Origin: Trametopsis cervina
Taxonomy: Eukaryota > Basidiomycota > Agaricomycetes > Polyporales > Irpicaceae
Assembly: GCA_022385755.1 (NCBI GenBank)
Contig: MU278364.1
Span: 62,001 to 126,000 of the forward strand
Length of the DNA: 64,000 nt
Reading direction: 5' to 3'
Positions 10,413 through 21,576 of this stretch are shown here, piece after piece. The translations under genes and the position numbers were made by a program. Under the pieces are notes generated by a model. It was not told where the DNA came from. It did no database searches and worked only from the letters and a program-made list of their open reading frames with translations. How positions within the stretch are numbered: position 1 is the first letter of the stretch; every line of letters starts with the position of its first letter.

Positions 10413-12163
10413 TGCCAAAAACCATTGTCTTGACTTGCCAACACGAGGCAAACAGCCTTGCGTTCAGAGGCAGAGAGAGTTTACGTAATGGCGTATGGGA
10501 AAGATGGATATCTAGGGATCGTTAAGCAGAACACATTCATATCTTACACATTCATATCATCGTTCCATAGATAACGTTGATAGATATATGGATTGTCTAT
10601 CATCTAGAAAACCACGCAAGACCGAGGGCTGAGCTGCATGAGGGAAGGTAGCTGGCAATAAAGGTTACTGGGACTGGAGTCATACATACAGTCAAACTGG
10701 CCATAGGCTGTGAGCCTACAGAACATTAGATGTCACACAACGGCCTGACCGTGACTGATAGCGAATCTTGGAGCGCTGAAGATGTATACGCCCATACGCC
10801 CTCACTCAGCATTGGACATTCGCTGCTCGCAGCCGCGGCAGGACCTGCGCCCATTGACATCTGGTGGCAACAAACTTGAACCTAGACACAAGTAGTTGGT
10901 GAGCCCTTATCATAACAATCTCTTTCACCACGCTTGGCACTTAACTCATAACTAGCAGTCTCGTATGCAGCGTAACCGACGTCGCATGCCACCTTCGAAG
11001 TCACAGTGATCCCGCGTCGTCAACTGCTCACCACGGCGCTTTACGATTGATCCGCATTTGACTGCCGAGAACTCCCGTCGGAGGCCTCGCTTCGCGTCGT
11101 TCTGTTCTTGTCGCTAGAGATGTAGGTGGCTCAGATGAAGTAGCAGACCAAATGAAGCAACAGACCGCACGGCTTGCGCACACATGTATATCCACCAAAC
11201 CAACTCCGACTCCGCTGCGCCGCGTCACAAAAGAACCAGACGATAGGCGGGTCATGGTTGGAAACATGCACAGGCGGGGTGAGGCGGTGTGTCGTCACGT
11301 CTCAAGCAGCGGCAGGGGCTGATTTCGAGGCCAGATTCCGACTCTGTGTGTTCTATCACACCCGCGTATCGTTTAGCAAACGGCCAGCAATACCGCTGCA
11401 AGGTTTCGGCAAGCATAATACTGTACTGCAGAAAGCGTACACTCTGATAGGTGTAGCACTACGGAGCCAGGTATTGTTACTACAAGGAAACTGTATTTGT
11501 GATGTAAATGAGTACCTAACAATCCATCTTTATAGGGACATACGCAAACCTAGGATTCTTGTTAGACTACAGGCGAGCTTCTACTTCTGTGAGATCTCCT
11601 TCATCAAGCGCCATGGGCCGACTCTCTGGATAAGTGGATAGAATGGATGTCGCTGTATCTAGCCTCTCCGCTCAAGTGTGGCTGAACTAGCCTCGGCGTT
11701 GTGAGAGGTTCTAACACTTCCATCGTTCCGGATACAGCTCAGTCTTCATGGGCGCATATGGGCGTCCTACAATGCGTCAGGGTAGTGTTACTCATACACC
11801 GCGTTCCAGTTTCGGCCCCTCAGCTTGGCTGTACATAGGTGTTGGTGGGTTCTAGGCATTGTGTGCTTTGAGTTTGTTTCCTATATTAGCTAACCTCATT
11901 GTTTGTCGCGTCACAGGGCTGGCATCTGCTGATGTACCCGCGCCCCCGCCGCAAGCAGAGGCAGACAGGTCTAAGGTGGACAAATGCTATCCATCCTGCG
12001 TATTCAGAAGAGCAGCGTAGCTGCGTGTACAGGATAAGGGATGTCAAGCTTTATGGATGACGACTCAAGCTGCCCGTACACAGGGACAAACTTGCGACCA
12101 GCATAAGAAGCGTACCGTGCTGAAGAATCCCAACTATTGCTGGCTCCTCTACACTTCTGAGCT
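10413..12163. other. Intergenic spacer of the second divergent pair
   Basis: The largest open frame is 11174-11641 on the plus strand (155 codons), without a domain or paralogue. The spacer repeat lies inside it, near 11203-11230, which argues that the frame is chance rather than a gene. No RNA gene or transposon signature was found. Confidence 0.3.
11203..11230 (+). repeat. Spacer repeat, copy 2
   Basis: Diverged copy of the segment near 7527-7555: CAACTCCGACT followed by a GCGCCGCG core. It sits in the equivalent position of the second divergent gene pair. Confidence 0.4.
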
Positions 12164-13160
12164 ATGCACACAGACCATCATACGTCTGTTGGATTTACCG
12201 CTGCTGAGGCTCATACCGGTATCTTTATCTACGGAGGGCCTGAAGCGGTTCATGGGTACGCACCATACTCTCATGCAAGTCCAGAGCATTTCGCACACAT
12301 GGAGTCAAAGCCGCACATCTTGAATCCATCCAGGAGCACAGTAGGCATCATTCCTATCGTACTAGAAAGTCTTTGTTGACGACGATATCCATAGCTGAAA
12401 TCTCAGGAGTCGGTCGTACATTTTCCGGGAAATGGTGGGCAGAACAAGTATAAGTACACGCCTTATTCATCGCTGGCAGGAGCGTTGGGCCCGGATCAGG
12501 TAATTGTCGCGCCGGGGTAGTCTCATCTAGCGCATCTGACGCACAAATGATATTGCAGAATTTCAATACTGAATTAGAGCGAGTCCCCCAAGCGACTTAT
12601 GCATCGCAAAGCCCGCTGCACCAGCCTCCGAAGGGTATCAGCTTTGCTTCGTCGAAGGACCAGGGTATCTCGGTGGCGGCGGCTCTAAATAATGAGTGCC
12701 CGCCCGGATGGCAGGCCATGCGACCGGGACCGCTCTCTCAGACCTCCACCAAGATCACATGCCGCATTAATGTGAGATATTCTCAATCCTAGGTCGCTTC
12801 ACCGGCACATGACACATTTCTCAGTGGCCAGGATACCCGCAGTTCCACCAACCTATGGACGTAAAGGACCACACACAGGCACGTGGGCCCCTCAGCTATG
12901 CGCAGCTGGCAAAGAACATAGCCAAAGCGGTACGGAATATGGTAACGGTAGGTGTCCAGCAGTCTGTTTTATATTTGACTGCGCCGGGTGTTGATAATCC
13001 CGTACAGCAGTTTAAGAACATGAACCAGAGCCTCCCCGGACGAGAACGATGGACTCTTCATGATGTCTCTCTTTCGGACATCTTCATAGCCGAATTTCAC
13101 CAGGTCAGTCCAGGGAGCTGGCAGCCTATATTGCTGTTAAAGAGGCGGAACGTTTCCTGA
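12164..13160 (+). CDS. Unnamed small-protein superfamily, long type (copy 2 of 3)
   Basis: Function unknown. Five exons (12164-12340, 12407-12499, 12559-12771, 12825-12941, 13008-13160) join in phase 0 and encode 250 residues. All intron positions match those of the paralogue at 8360-9418. Shared blocks are YSSLAGALG at the end of exon 2; GISVAAAL, PPGWQ and KITCRIN in exon 3; WPGYPQFHQPM and PLSYAQLAKNIAKAV in exon 4; and RW...SLSDIFIAEFHQVSPGSWQP in exon 5. Exon 1 is rich in His, Tyr and Ser and is weakly alignable with that of the paralogue. It is divergent from the short-type gene at 9684 and convergent with the O-methyltransferase that ends at 13761. Confidence 0.6.
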
Positions 13161-13760
13161 ATTTTGCCCGTGTGTGACACTGGCATGGCCGATGGACCAT
13201 GGATACTATGCAGACGATATTGCCGTCCTCCGTTCCAGTTCGTTTATGTATCTTCCTTGATTCATGCCTAAAGACTATTCTTGAATATACTTCGTTGTCC
13301 CTTTCCTCCCAAATAGGGGTGTCGTTCTAGTCCTTGTATGATACATATACCTCAATGTTATGTCCATTTGAATCACAACCAACTGTGATCCAGACTACGC
13401 GTGCCGGCCCTCCGTGCAGATGATGTTCAAGTACATGTACTTCGGGGTGTTTCAATGATAGCATGAATTCGGACTAAGCAAGAAATTGTGTTACGCAACA
13501 AGTGTGGTGAAGATGCTATATTCTGGACCCATCTTCAGATACGCTGCAGAAATTCATGTATCGTTAACATCCTATAGTTGCTCGTTTATGCTGCCGTATA
13601 ACGCCATCAGGCGTCCCACTGAGTCCTAGAAAAATCATCGTCCCTGGAAAATTCTACTAAACCCGCCTCTAAAAGATCCCAGTGCTTAACGAAGCGGAGG
13701 CCGGAAGCTTCCCTAAAAGGTTATAGGGCATACACTGTAAGCAAGTAATAGGGGGAAGTT
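13161..13760. other. Convergent intergenic region
   Basis: It lies between the 3' ends of the long-type gene and the O-methyltransferase. It is A+T-richer than the coding flanks and no ORF, repeat or RNA gene was seen. It probably holds the two 3' untranslated regions. Confidence 0.4.
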
Positions 13761-15537
13761 TTATTCAGTGACATACCCGATCTCCTTCAGCTGAGCGAGA
13801 GTGCGCTCCTGGGAGTTGAGCAAAACAAGCATGGCGATGTCTTGGAGGAATGTGCGGGTTGCGCCGGCACCGTAGCTAGGAAGAAGTGGCTTAGGAGCCT
13901 GTCATGTTTTCCGTTGAGTTATGGAGTGCGTGATAAGGATTATCACGTACGATCGGCACTGTCTGGCTGTGTCCGTTGGCTCCATTTGTTCCGTTGGCGC
14001 CGTTAGTACCGTTGAGCCCATTAGTCTCCTTGTCAAACGTGGGAGGCGGGAGGATGTATTCGTCTAGACAACGGCAAATATTGATATCACGCAAATTCCA
14101 AAACATCTCAGTAGAATGTGGACGCACTAATCAACACACGGCTGCCGGGCTTCATAGCCTTACGGACGTTCTTCAAGATCTTAACGCAGTTCTCGAAGGT
14201 CCAATCATGTATGATTTGGCGCAGCTGATACCGATCAAGCGTGAACACACTAATCGCACATTGATAGAATGCAACGCACGAAGTAGATATCCTTGCCCGG
14301 TAGGGGCGCCTCGGTGAAGAAGTCAAGCGGCGCAAAAGACACTTGGCCGCCGCTAAGGGCAGCGGGATTCTGTTGGCCCCAAACGGTCTGCGCATGCTCC
14401 ACGACGTTCGGAGTATCTTGTAAGATATAGTGGATATGATCGTACTTCTTCGCCAGGGCGAGCGGCATGGTGCCAATACCGGCCCCAACATCGCAGAAGG
14501 TACTGCCCGCAGGAAGTTTATCCCAAGGGAACTCTGGACAACCGCAAATATGAGTTAGGTGTCGAAAAGAGGAGATTTACTATATACCCTTGACGACGGC
14601 AGGAACGTTGGTGACGTTGGCTAAGATCATCATACCCTGGTTAAATAACTGCGTACGGAAAATATCAGATTTTATCTAGTCCGCGACCAGACTGCATACC
14701 TTGCTATACTCGGGCTTAAAAACACGAATCAGTATAGAGTATCAGAAGGCATTACACGGAATAAACTCACGTGGTCTCGCAGCCAAGTAAAAAGCGTGCC
14801 GCCGGGCATCTCGTCCTTGATCCCATACGCAAACGCGCACTTATCCACAGCGTCGGAATGACCGTACTCCGGGTCGCTCAGTGTATCCCACAATCGACCA
14901 AACGCATGTTCATGCAGACGGTTGGCGCGCAGCTTGGCCATGGAGTAGACTGGCTGATTTGAGCGCAAAGTTAAGGACAGCGCATTGTTCAAGAATACTC
15001 CCTCAGCGACTATGAATCGCAAGGCGGCATCAGCCAAGCCCGTAGAAAACGGTAAGTTACGTACTTTCTCGGAAACAGTGTTTGGCTGCGAGGTTGCGCA
15101 GGACCCGAAGAAGTTTACTGGGCTCAAGACCCGTCTTCTTGCCGATTTCTTGTACGGACAGTCCATCAGGATAGGACGTTAGCAGGTCGGGGATGTTCGC
15201 ATTGATGATCACGCGCAGACAGGCCATGTCGATACCTGGCGCGAAACTCCACTGGAAGTGAACATCAATGATATGCACACAGAATACACACAACCAAGCG
15301 TACAGTATACATAGCCAAATCTGGCGGCATGAGCGTAACGATCAATTGTTGACATGCGCCCTCTAGGATGCGCAGAGATCTCTTCAGCGACAATGAGTCT
15401 TGAGGTGCGTCTGGTATCTTGGTAGAGTTGATAGACGGAACACCACATCCAGATGATTCGTACTGCTCTATGGCATTTTCAGCCGCAGAATTGATCAGCT
15501 GCAGAAGGCGGCGGATGTCGTCAACTGGAGAAGACAT
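13761..15537 (-). CDS. SAM-dependent O-methyltransferase (COMT-like, fungal secondary-metabolism type)
   Basis: It would transfer a methyl group from S-adenosylmethionine to a hydroxyl of a small aromatic or polyketide-like substrate in the cytosol; the substrate is unknown. Eight exons read through in frame from the ATG at 15537 to TAA at 13761. The order matches the family: an N-terminal helical region, a winged-helix dimerisation part (GLSVQEIGKKTGLEPSKLLR), a small exon pair around 14.7 kb, the SAM-binding motif (CDVGAGIGTMPLALAKKY) near 14.45-14.5 kb, and the catalytic region with the general-base His in LRQIIHDWTFENCVKIL near 14.2 kb. An Asn-Gly-(Thr/Ala/Leu) repeat of about 17 residues near 13.97-14.03 kb is an unusual flexible insert. 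The end has ERTLAQLKEIGYVTE, normal for this family. It is divergent from the PLP enzyme at 16234. Confidence 0.85.
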
Positions 15538-16233
15538 TTGTCGAGGTATGAAGTGGGATACTGTCGACCACTGTTCGTCACCTCAGTACCTCAGGCATAA
15601 GTACCAGTCAGCCTTCGACTCTTGAGTACGTGTCTCCCCGACTGAGAAACAAAGCTTCGCTGTTTCTCATGTTCTAACACGTCCGCATTCGCACGCGAAG
15701 ACAGTCGAACAAGTAGTAGCCGAGAGACCGAGGCCATCTCAATGGATGATGCGACGTTACGAGGGAATGTGATTGAGAACTGGTGATAGAGATGGTCGAA
15801 GCCATGGAGTCGGGCGTGCTTGTTTGTATAAGACCAAGATGAAGAGTAGCCACAACAACACTGGCCGAAGAACAAATGACCTATTTCGTCACCTCGACAT
15901 GTGAAACCGCAACATCCATGGGCGCTAGCAAGTCGTCGCTCCTGAGACTGCTCGGACTGTTTACCGTTACTCAACTCAAGGCGACCGTGAACCAATGCCC
16001 CAGATAGTCAGGATTATGGAAGTATGGCTATTCAATGCAATACATATTAGTGTCAGGTGAGCTTCCTGAGAATTCTCGGCCACGCGTATATGTGTTAACA
16101 GTGGTTGCGGTTGCAAAATCACCAGAAACCGGTGTCTCAAGCCAGGAAACAGGGACCGAACAGTTCGCGTTTTCCTTTATAATGGTTCACCTTCGTACCC
16201 TTTGTCCTCATTGGAAACCGCCCCGACTCGCAA
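15538..16233. promoter_or_regulatory. Divergent promoter region between O-methyltransferase and PLP enzyme
   Basis: 696 bases between two start codons on opposite strands. A 134-codon minus-strand ORF at 15591-15995 has no recognisable domain. The arrangement allows co-regulation of the two enzymes, but I see no clear TATA box or binding motif that proves it. Confidence 0.4.
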
Positions 16234-18196
16234 ATGACCGTCTCAACGCTTACAGAGCACGAGCTGATTGGTCTCCCAATCCCTAATTCACAGCATGCCA
16301 TCTCAGTCTCTTTCCCGACTTGGGCCATCTCCATCGGCTACAAGGAACGCGACCTTGCTGTCCTTGATCGCTTGAAGGCGGGTTACCCCCGTTATTGGAT
16401 TCATCACAGCGTTCGAACGGTAGGTAACTTAGCTTATCCCCACCTTTTCCTCAGAACTTATCCGGCATTGTAGCTCTCTTATTTCCTCGAGGAAAAGTAC
16501 GCTCAGCCTAACGAGAGATCCCTGCTTTTCCGCTCTGCCTTTGCCGCAAAGGAATGTGTAGAGTTTATGGCGAAGCGAAACGCTCCAGCCCGGGTCCTCG
16601 ACGAGCACTGCCTGAAAGGTCGTCCTGGTTCCCAGTTATACGTCGTCTTATTCGACATGTCCCTTTGGTCCACTGCGAAGCAATTCTGGCAGCATAGCGG
16701 CTTTGGTTGCACCACTCGCCTCGCACTTTATCACCTCAGCCTGCTAGGTATCAAGCAGGGTCCAGAACCCCCAGTCCACCACGTTGACTGGAGCATTCCT
16801 GCTGATGATCTTACTCTGGCGGGAAGTCCGGATGTCAGGTCGCCTCCTCTTCCAGCAGACAAGGCTAAGCTCGCTATTAGAAGCCGCATTGCTGATCTCC
16901 TCGACGTCAGCTCTGATGATGTCTATCTTCACGCGGGAGGCATGAACGCTATCTGGTCGGCGCATCATCTGTGCATGGGGGCTATAAGCAATAAGCGTAA
17001 GAGTATCTGCTTTGGGTATGTAACGTTTCTAAACAATATCGGGCTAGAACGTTAACGAAAGACCATAGCTTCCCATATGTTGATACCCTGAAGGTGATAG
17101 AGAAATGGGGTCCGGGAGCGTATTTCTATCCAGATGGCAGCGACCACTTTGTCAACGAGCTCGAGAAACAGCTTGCCGAATTGCAGGCTGCCGATCCTAC
17201 CCAACCGCCTATACTAGCCTTGTACACGGAAATCCCCTCGAACCCTCTCTTGCGCTCTGTGAACCTACCTCGTTTGCGGAAGCTGGCAGACAAATATGGT
17301 TTCCTTATCGTTGTCGATGACACTCTTGGAAACTTCTCTAACCTGCAAGTAATGCCACTGGTCGATATCATCGTGACCAGCTTGAGTAAGCTATTTGGCG
17401 GGTGAGCATGTGCGTTGGTGTTTTAGTTGAGCAACTCACGAGCTCTACCTTAGCCTTGCGAATGTCATGGGCGGAAGGTAATGGAGCCGGACACTATCAA
17501 CTGCATTTACTAATTCGTGCCCCTAATAGTTTGGCGCTGAACCCTGCCGGACGACACTACGCCAACCTCCAAGCTTATCTGAAGCAGAACTACGAAGATA
17601 TTTACTTTGACGATGATGCGATTGTTATGGAGTACAACTCCCGCGATTTTGTCCATCGCTCTAACGTCATAAACGGTAATGCCGAGGCTGTCTGTGACTA
17701 CTTGAAGATGGCATCCTCCACCATCGCAGAAGTCTATTATCCGAAGTGGCAGGCGACGGAAAACTACGAGGTATGCCTGCGCAAGACCCCTCCGAAAGGC
17801 TCATCGGTGACCCCAGTTCCCGGATACGGAGGCCTATTCTCCATCCTGTTTACTTCTATCGCCGCCGCGCAGGGCTTTTACGATGCTCTTAATTGCGCTA
17901 AGGGACCTAGTCTCGGCACCAACTTTACGCTTGCTTGCCCGTACGCAATCATCGCTCACTACTACGAGTTGGACTGGGCGCGGGACCACGGCGTCCCCCT
18001 CCAATTCGTCCGCGTTAGTGTCGGATTGGAGAACAGGGCGGAGCTGATGCAGATGTTCACGATGGCGGTGAAGGCAGGTGAGAAGGCTCACGCAGAGTAC
18101 GCTCCGGCCCCCGTACCAGAGGCAGTATGGAAGAGGGGGATTCCAGACCCTCCCACGCTCGTAGCGTACTCTCGGAGCTCGGCAGGATGGGAATAA
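16234..18196 (+). CDS. Cystathionine gamma-synthase-like PLP-dependent enzyme
   Basis: Member of the Cys/Met-metabolism PLP family, of the fungal cystathionine gamma-synthase subgroup (yeast Str2 type). Such enzymes perform gamma-replacement on activated homoserine, either in methionine biosynthesis or, in specialised pathways, for building non-standard amino acids. Five exons (16234-16419, 16474-17015, 17069-17401, a 24-base exon 17454-17477, and 17530-18196) join in frame to 583 residues. The N-terminal LPIPNSQHAISVSFPTW and GYPRYWIH are typical of the fungal subgroup. The PLP lysine is in TSLSKLFGG, followed across the micro-exon by ANVMGGSLALNP. The C-terminal YELDWA and VRVSVGLEN contain the substrate-carboxylate-binding region. 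It appears intact. Whether it is the only copy in the genome, and so primary metabolism, or a second copy serving the island cannot be told here. Confidence 0.85.
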
Positions 18197-19778
18197 GACG
18201 ACATTAGGGTATCTCGTTTGTATGAAATCGCGGCGTTCGTGACACAACTGTATAGATGACTCGGCAACCCTCTGTATGACCTCTCCCTAGGCTATGCCAA
18301 GGAAATGGCGTGTATCACGCTTTGTGTTACTTTCTCGTGCGTGCGGGGCCGTGTATATTGTGAGGTTCTGATCCTTTCTTAGCTCAAGAACGCTCATTTT
18401 GAGCCGAAGTTCAGGTTCCGCATCCCCTTCGCATGTGGGTGCATCCATGTCGTGAACGCTGCTCTGTCCTACGATGCCCGCAAGGTGGGACCCAAGTATT
18501 CGGACATCATGTTCGTGTACTGACATCCCACATCGTACCTGCTAGAGCGGACATTCTCAAGTTCGTCTTCCATTCCATGCGTATCAAAGAAGCTTATGTT
18601 CGCGAAATAGAAAATATCCCGCGGTCGTGCGAGGTGTTTCTCTACTGTGCGAAGCCACACCAAATGACGCCCATCACATGTGGATAGGTTTTGCCCTTTC
18701 TCTTATATTGCTTCTCACACGCTCGGTATCGCTCCGTTACCCAGGGTATACGTACGCGCAAACAGACCACCGTATAGGGCGCGAACCGCATAAACCCCAT
18801 CGCCAGGCGCTGCCCATGTACCACTGACAATCGACTGTCGCCTGAGATTCCGATATACCTCCTACAGGCTAGAGACGACAAACACAAACATGTGTCTGCA
18901 CCCTTTCCACAGACGCCTGAAGTCCCTCCTGGTCCCCCTGTCATTTATCATTCCCTTATCATCATGAGGCTGATCAACGGATAACGCTGAACAATTTAAA
19001 CCGATATACACAGTACACCGCTGACTTCTTGAAGCCTAAATTCATTCCAGGCATACCAAGGGGAGACAGCCGGCGGAAGCAAGGCCTTACCAACTATGGC
19101 AATGGCATGGTAGCGTTCCAGCAGGCGAAGAAGGAAATGATATTTCAATGTTCAGCAACCCCTGGATAAGGTGGCCCACTTGTTTGTGCAGTGACGGCAT
19201 TGTGTGATATACTTTCGCCATTCGATCTCCTTCCATCAAGTATCGTGACGCGCTTTTAATAACTTACACCAGGTTCCAAGGTTCTGTAGTTCAAGAGTCA
19301 AGCACGAGACACGCTTCTGGAGAATAGAATCCTGAGTACGGTAATCAAACATCTATTTACAGGAACTCCCTGGATTATATGACCACGGCCTACCTTTATC
19401 TGGTAAGTTTGTGCGGTTTACTTTAACGACCTTGCTTTAATTCAGCCATAGAATGTAGATACGCGGTCTGAACTCCATCTGAATATTGCATTGTCCAATA
19501 ACATACCACGTTGGACCGGCACCCCTCGGAGGCGTGTGTACGTGTGTACGTGAATCGTTATCATCACATCGAAGTCCGCCGTCGAGAAGCCCTCTGGCCA
19601 GAGAGGAATGGAAAACTTTGACTCCGTCGAACTCATAGATCTACGTATTGACACTGACAGAGCATCCGAAATTAAATGTTGTGCGCAACCAATGGGGCCG
19701 TGGTCGCAGAACTATAAAGCACGGCTCTAACACGACGTTCAACAGACATCGAGGTGTTCTTACTCCCGCAGGGCCATC
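18197..19778. other. Stretch without a recognised gene
   Basis: Several open frames of 60-100 codons overlap on both strands near 18433-18944, none with a domain or convincing splicing. Near the right end, a CCAAT at 19690 and TATAAAG at 19713-19719 belong to the first MIF gene. Confidence 0.3.
19713..19719 (+). promoter_or_regulatory. Putative TATA box of MIF-like gene 1
   Basis: TATAAAG about 60 bases before the ATG at 19779, with a CCAAT-type element some 20 bases further upstream. The third MIF copy has CATAAAAG at a comparable position (about 23929-23936). Confidence 0.45.
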
Positions 19779-20380
19779 ATGCCATCTCTTGTACTCACAA
19801 CGAATGTCAAGATTGACGACGTTAAGCCGTTCATCCAAAAGCTATCGAAGGTGAGCGGTTATAGAGTAGTATCAAGAGGCCTCTCTCTGAACGAATCTGC
19901 TCTATAGTACGCCTCAGAAGTCCTCGGAAAGCCCGAGGAATATATGTGTTGTACATACAACTACAACGAGCATATGTTATGGCATGGTACCTTTGACCCT
20001 GCGCTGGAATTAACGATCGTACGTGGGCTCTATCGCGCTAGCGTGGCATCTAATGGCCTTCCATTGCGCGCATCGTGTCTAGATATCCCTGGGCAACATC
20101 AGTCCGCAATCCAACATTGAGTACACCAAGAAGCTATTTGAGTTCTTCGAGGCGGAGATCGGTGTCCCCAAAAATCGCGGATATATGTGCGTATCATTCA
20201 TACAATTGACAATACTACCAGGATGATAACAGACTTCGATCGACCAGCTTCTTCTCGGACCCTGGGAGAGAGAACGTTGGGTGCGCAGACAGTCTCCTCC
20301 GTGATGTGGGCAATAATCTGATGAATATTCATGCTAGATCCTTGCGTACGTCCTTTGGTATACTAGCCAGTGTTAACTGA
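19779..20380 (+). CDS. MIF-family tautomerase-like protein, copy 1
   Basis: Small protein of the macrophage migration inhibitory factor (tautomerase) superfamily. Five exons begin at 19779 and use introns 19851-19907, 20019-20082, one from about 20185 and a last one from about 20282, ending TGA at 20380. The protein starts Met-Pro-Ser-Leu, so Pro-1, the catalytic base after Met removal, is present. TTNV near the start and LGKPEEY, whose Lys matches MIF Lys-32, are also conserved. Exon 3 has NIEYTKKLFEFF and VPKNRGY. The C-terminus is LRTSFGILASVN and differs from copies 2 and 3, so this is the most diverged of the three. No signal peptide. The biological role of fungal MIF proteins is largely unknown. 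Confidence 0.75.
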
Positions 20381-20934
20381 TGAGACTATGGTGGAGGAAA
20401 ACACGATGTAAACTACCATACTTGCGACCATGATTGTCTGGCATATCGACCTGAGCGGGCATGAGACCAACCAGAGGTTCAGTTCTCTCCGTGTTGACTC
20501 CGAACAAGAGGTGCATGGAAGTTAGGGACCCAACACTATGTAGATAGCCCGAAGGTGAGAGACAGAAGCAAGACCCACGCGAACCGACCAGTCAGGATAT
20601 AGATGCGTGATAGACATAGCGCTCGATATCGACCACACTGATGTCCAGAGAAGGCAGCTATTGTCAGCGCGAACCGCCGTGAAATTGGGAGACACTGTGA
20701 ACACCATCGTGAAAGCTTCATTTCGAAATATTGCTTGAGAGAAATACTGCTCGAAATGAATTCAAAGTGGTTGACGTTGAACCTTTTCGCTCTGGCTTTG
20801 GCGCAGTTTAGGTTGCGGTTGTATAGAACAAGCGAGGCTCGACGTCATGTGCATATCATGAGACCCGCAACATACATAGCTCTGGCGGACCTGGCCACTC
20901 CCACGATCCAACTTGAACCACACTACAACACACT
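20381..20934. other. Spacer, part of a duplicated unit
   Basis: The portion from about 20560 onward is similar to 23590-23760 upstream of MIF copy 3: both contain a GATGTC(C/T)AGA(G/A)AAGGCA block and a GAACCG(C/T)CGTGA block in the same order. No gene is seen. Confidence 0.4.
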
Positions 20935-21576
20935 ATGCCGTCCCTCGAACTCAAGACAAACGTCAAACTTGATGATCCTAAACCTTTCTTACAGGAGTTC
21001 TCGAAAGTGCGTGTTTTATGACATCGATCATATATCCGAAGGTAAACTGCTGAGTTTTGACTCCTGTCTAGTATGCCGCAGAGACTCTGGGAAAGCCTGA
21101 GAAATACATTTGCGTTACCTACTTACATAATGAGAATATGGCCTGGCACGGCACATTCGATCCTGCGATGTTGTTGACAATCGTACGTCTGCTCCGCAAA
21201 TCCTTCATCATGAATGATAGTTTGGCGACAAGATCTGATAGCCTGCCTTTACTTATGTAATGCCTAGATATCTCTGGACAACCTGAACCCGGAAGCCAAC
21301 ATTGAGTACAGTAAGAAGTTCTCCGATTTCTTCGAGAAGAAGTTGGGTGTCCCAGGTGATCGTGGCTACATGTGAGTAATCTCAGAACTTCGGCACAGCA
21401 CGAGTATGCTGATCTCGGATGAGTAGATCCTTCACGGATACTGGTAGAGACTACCTTGGGTATGTACATCTATTCCTTCTTGCCTGTACATAATAATACT
21501 AGTGACTGACAAATGGGTGTCGGACCGTACCAGGTATACGGGCACGACATTCGGTCCAATTTTCGGTGGCAAGTGA
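20935..21576 (+). CDS. MIF-family tautomerase-like protein, copy 2
   Basis: About 115 residues from five exons: 20935-21006, 21072-21182, 21268 to about 21371, a short exon near 21427-21459, and a last exon ending TGA at 21576, all in phase. It has Pro-1 (MPSLELKTNV), LGKPEKY with the Lys equivalent to MIF Lys-32, ANIEYSKKF, VPGDRGY, and the end YTGTTFGPIFGGK, which parallels the WNNSTF end of animal MIF. The length equals that of the animal family. It is nearly the same as copy 3, and the flanking DNA is duplicated too. Tautomerase activity is plausible but not shown by sequence alone. Confidence 0.8.

Noticed and set aside
11174..11641. 155-codon plus-strand ORF
   Set aside because: It overlaps the repeated spacer element and has no counterpart in the first unit, so it is probably non-coding.
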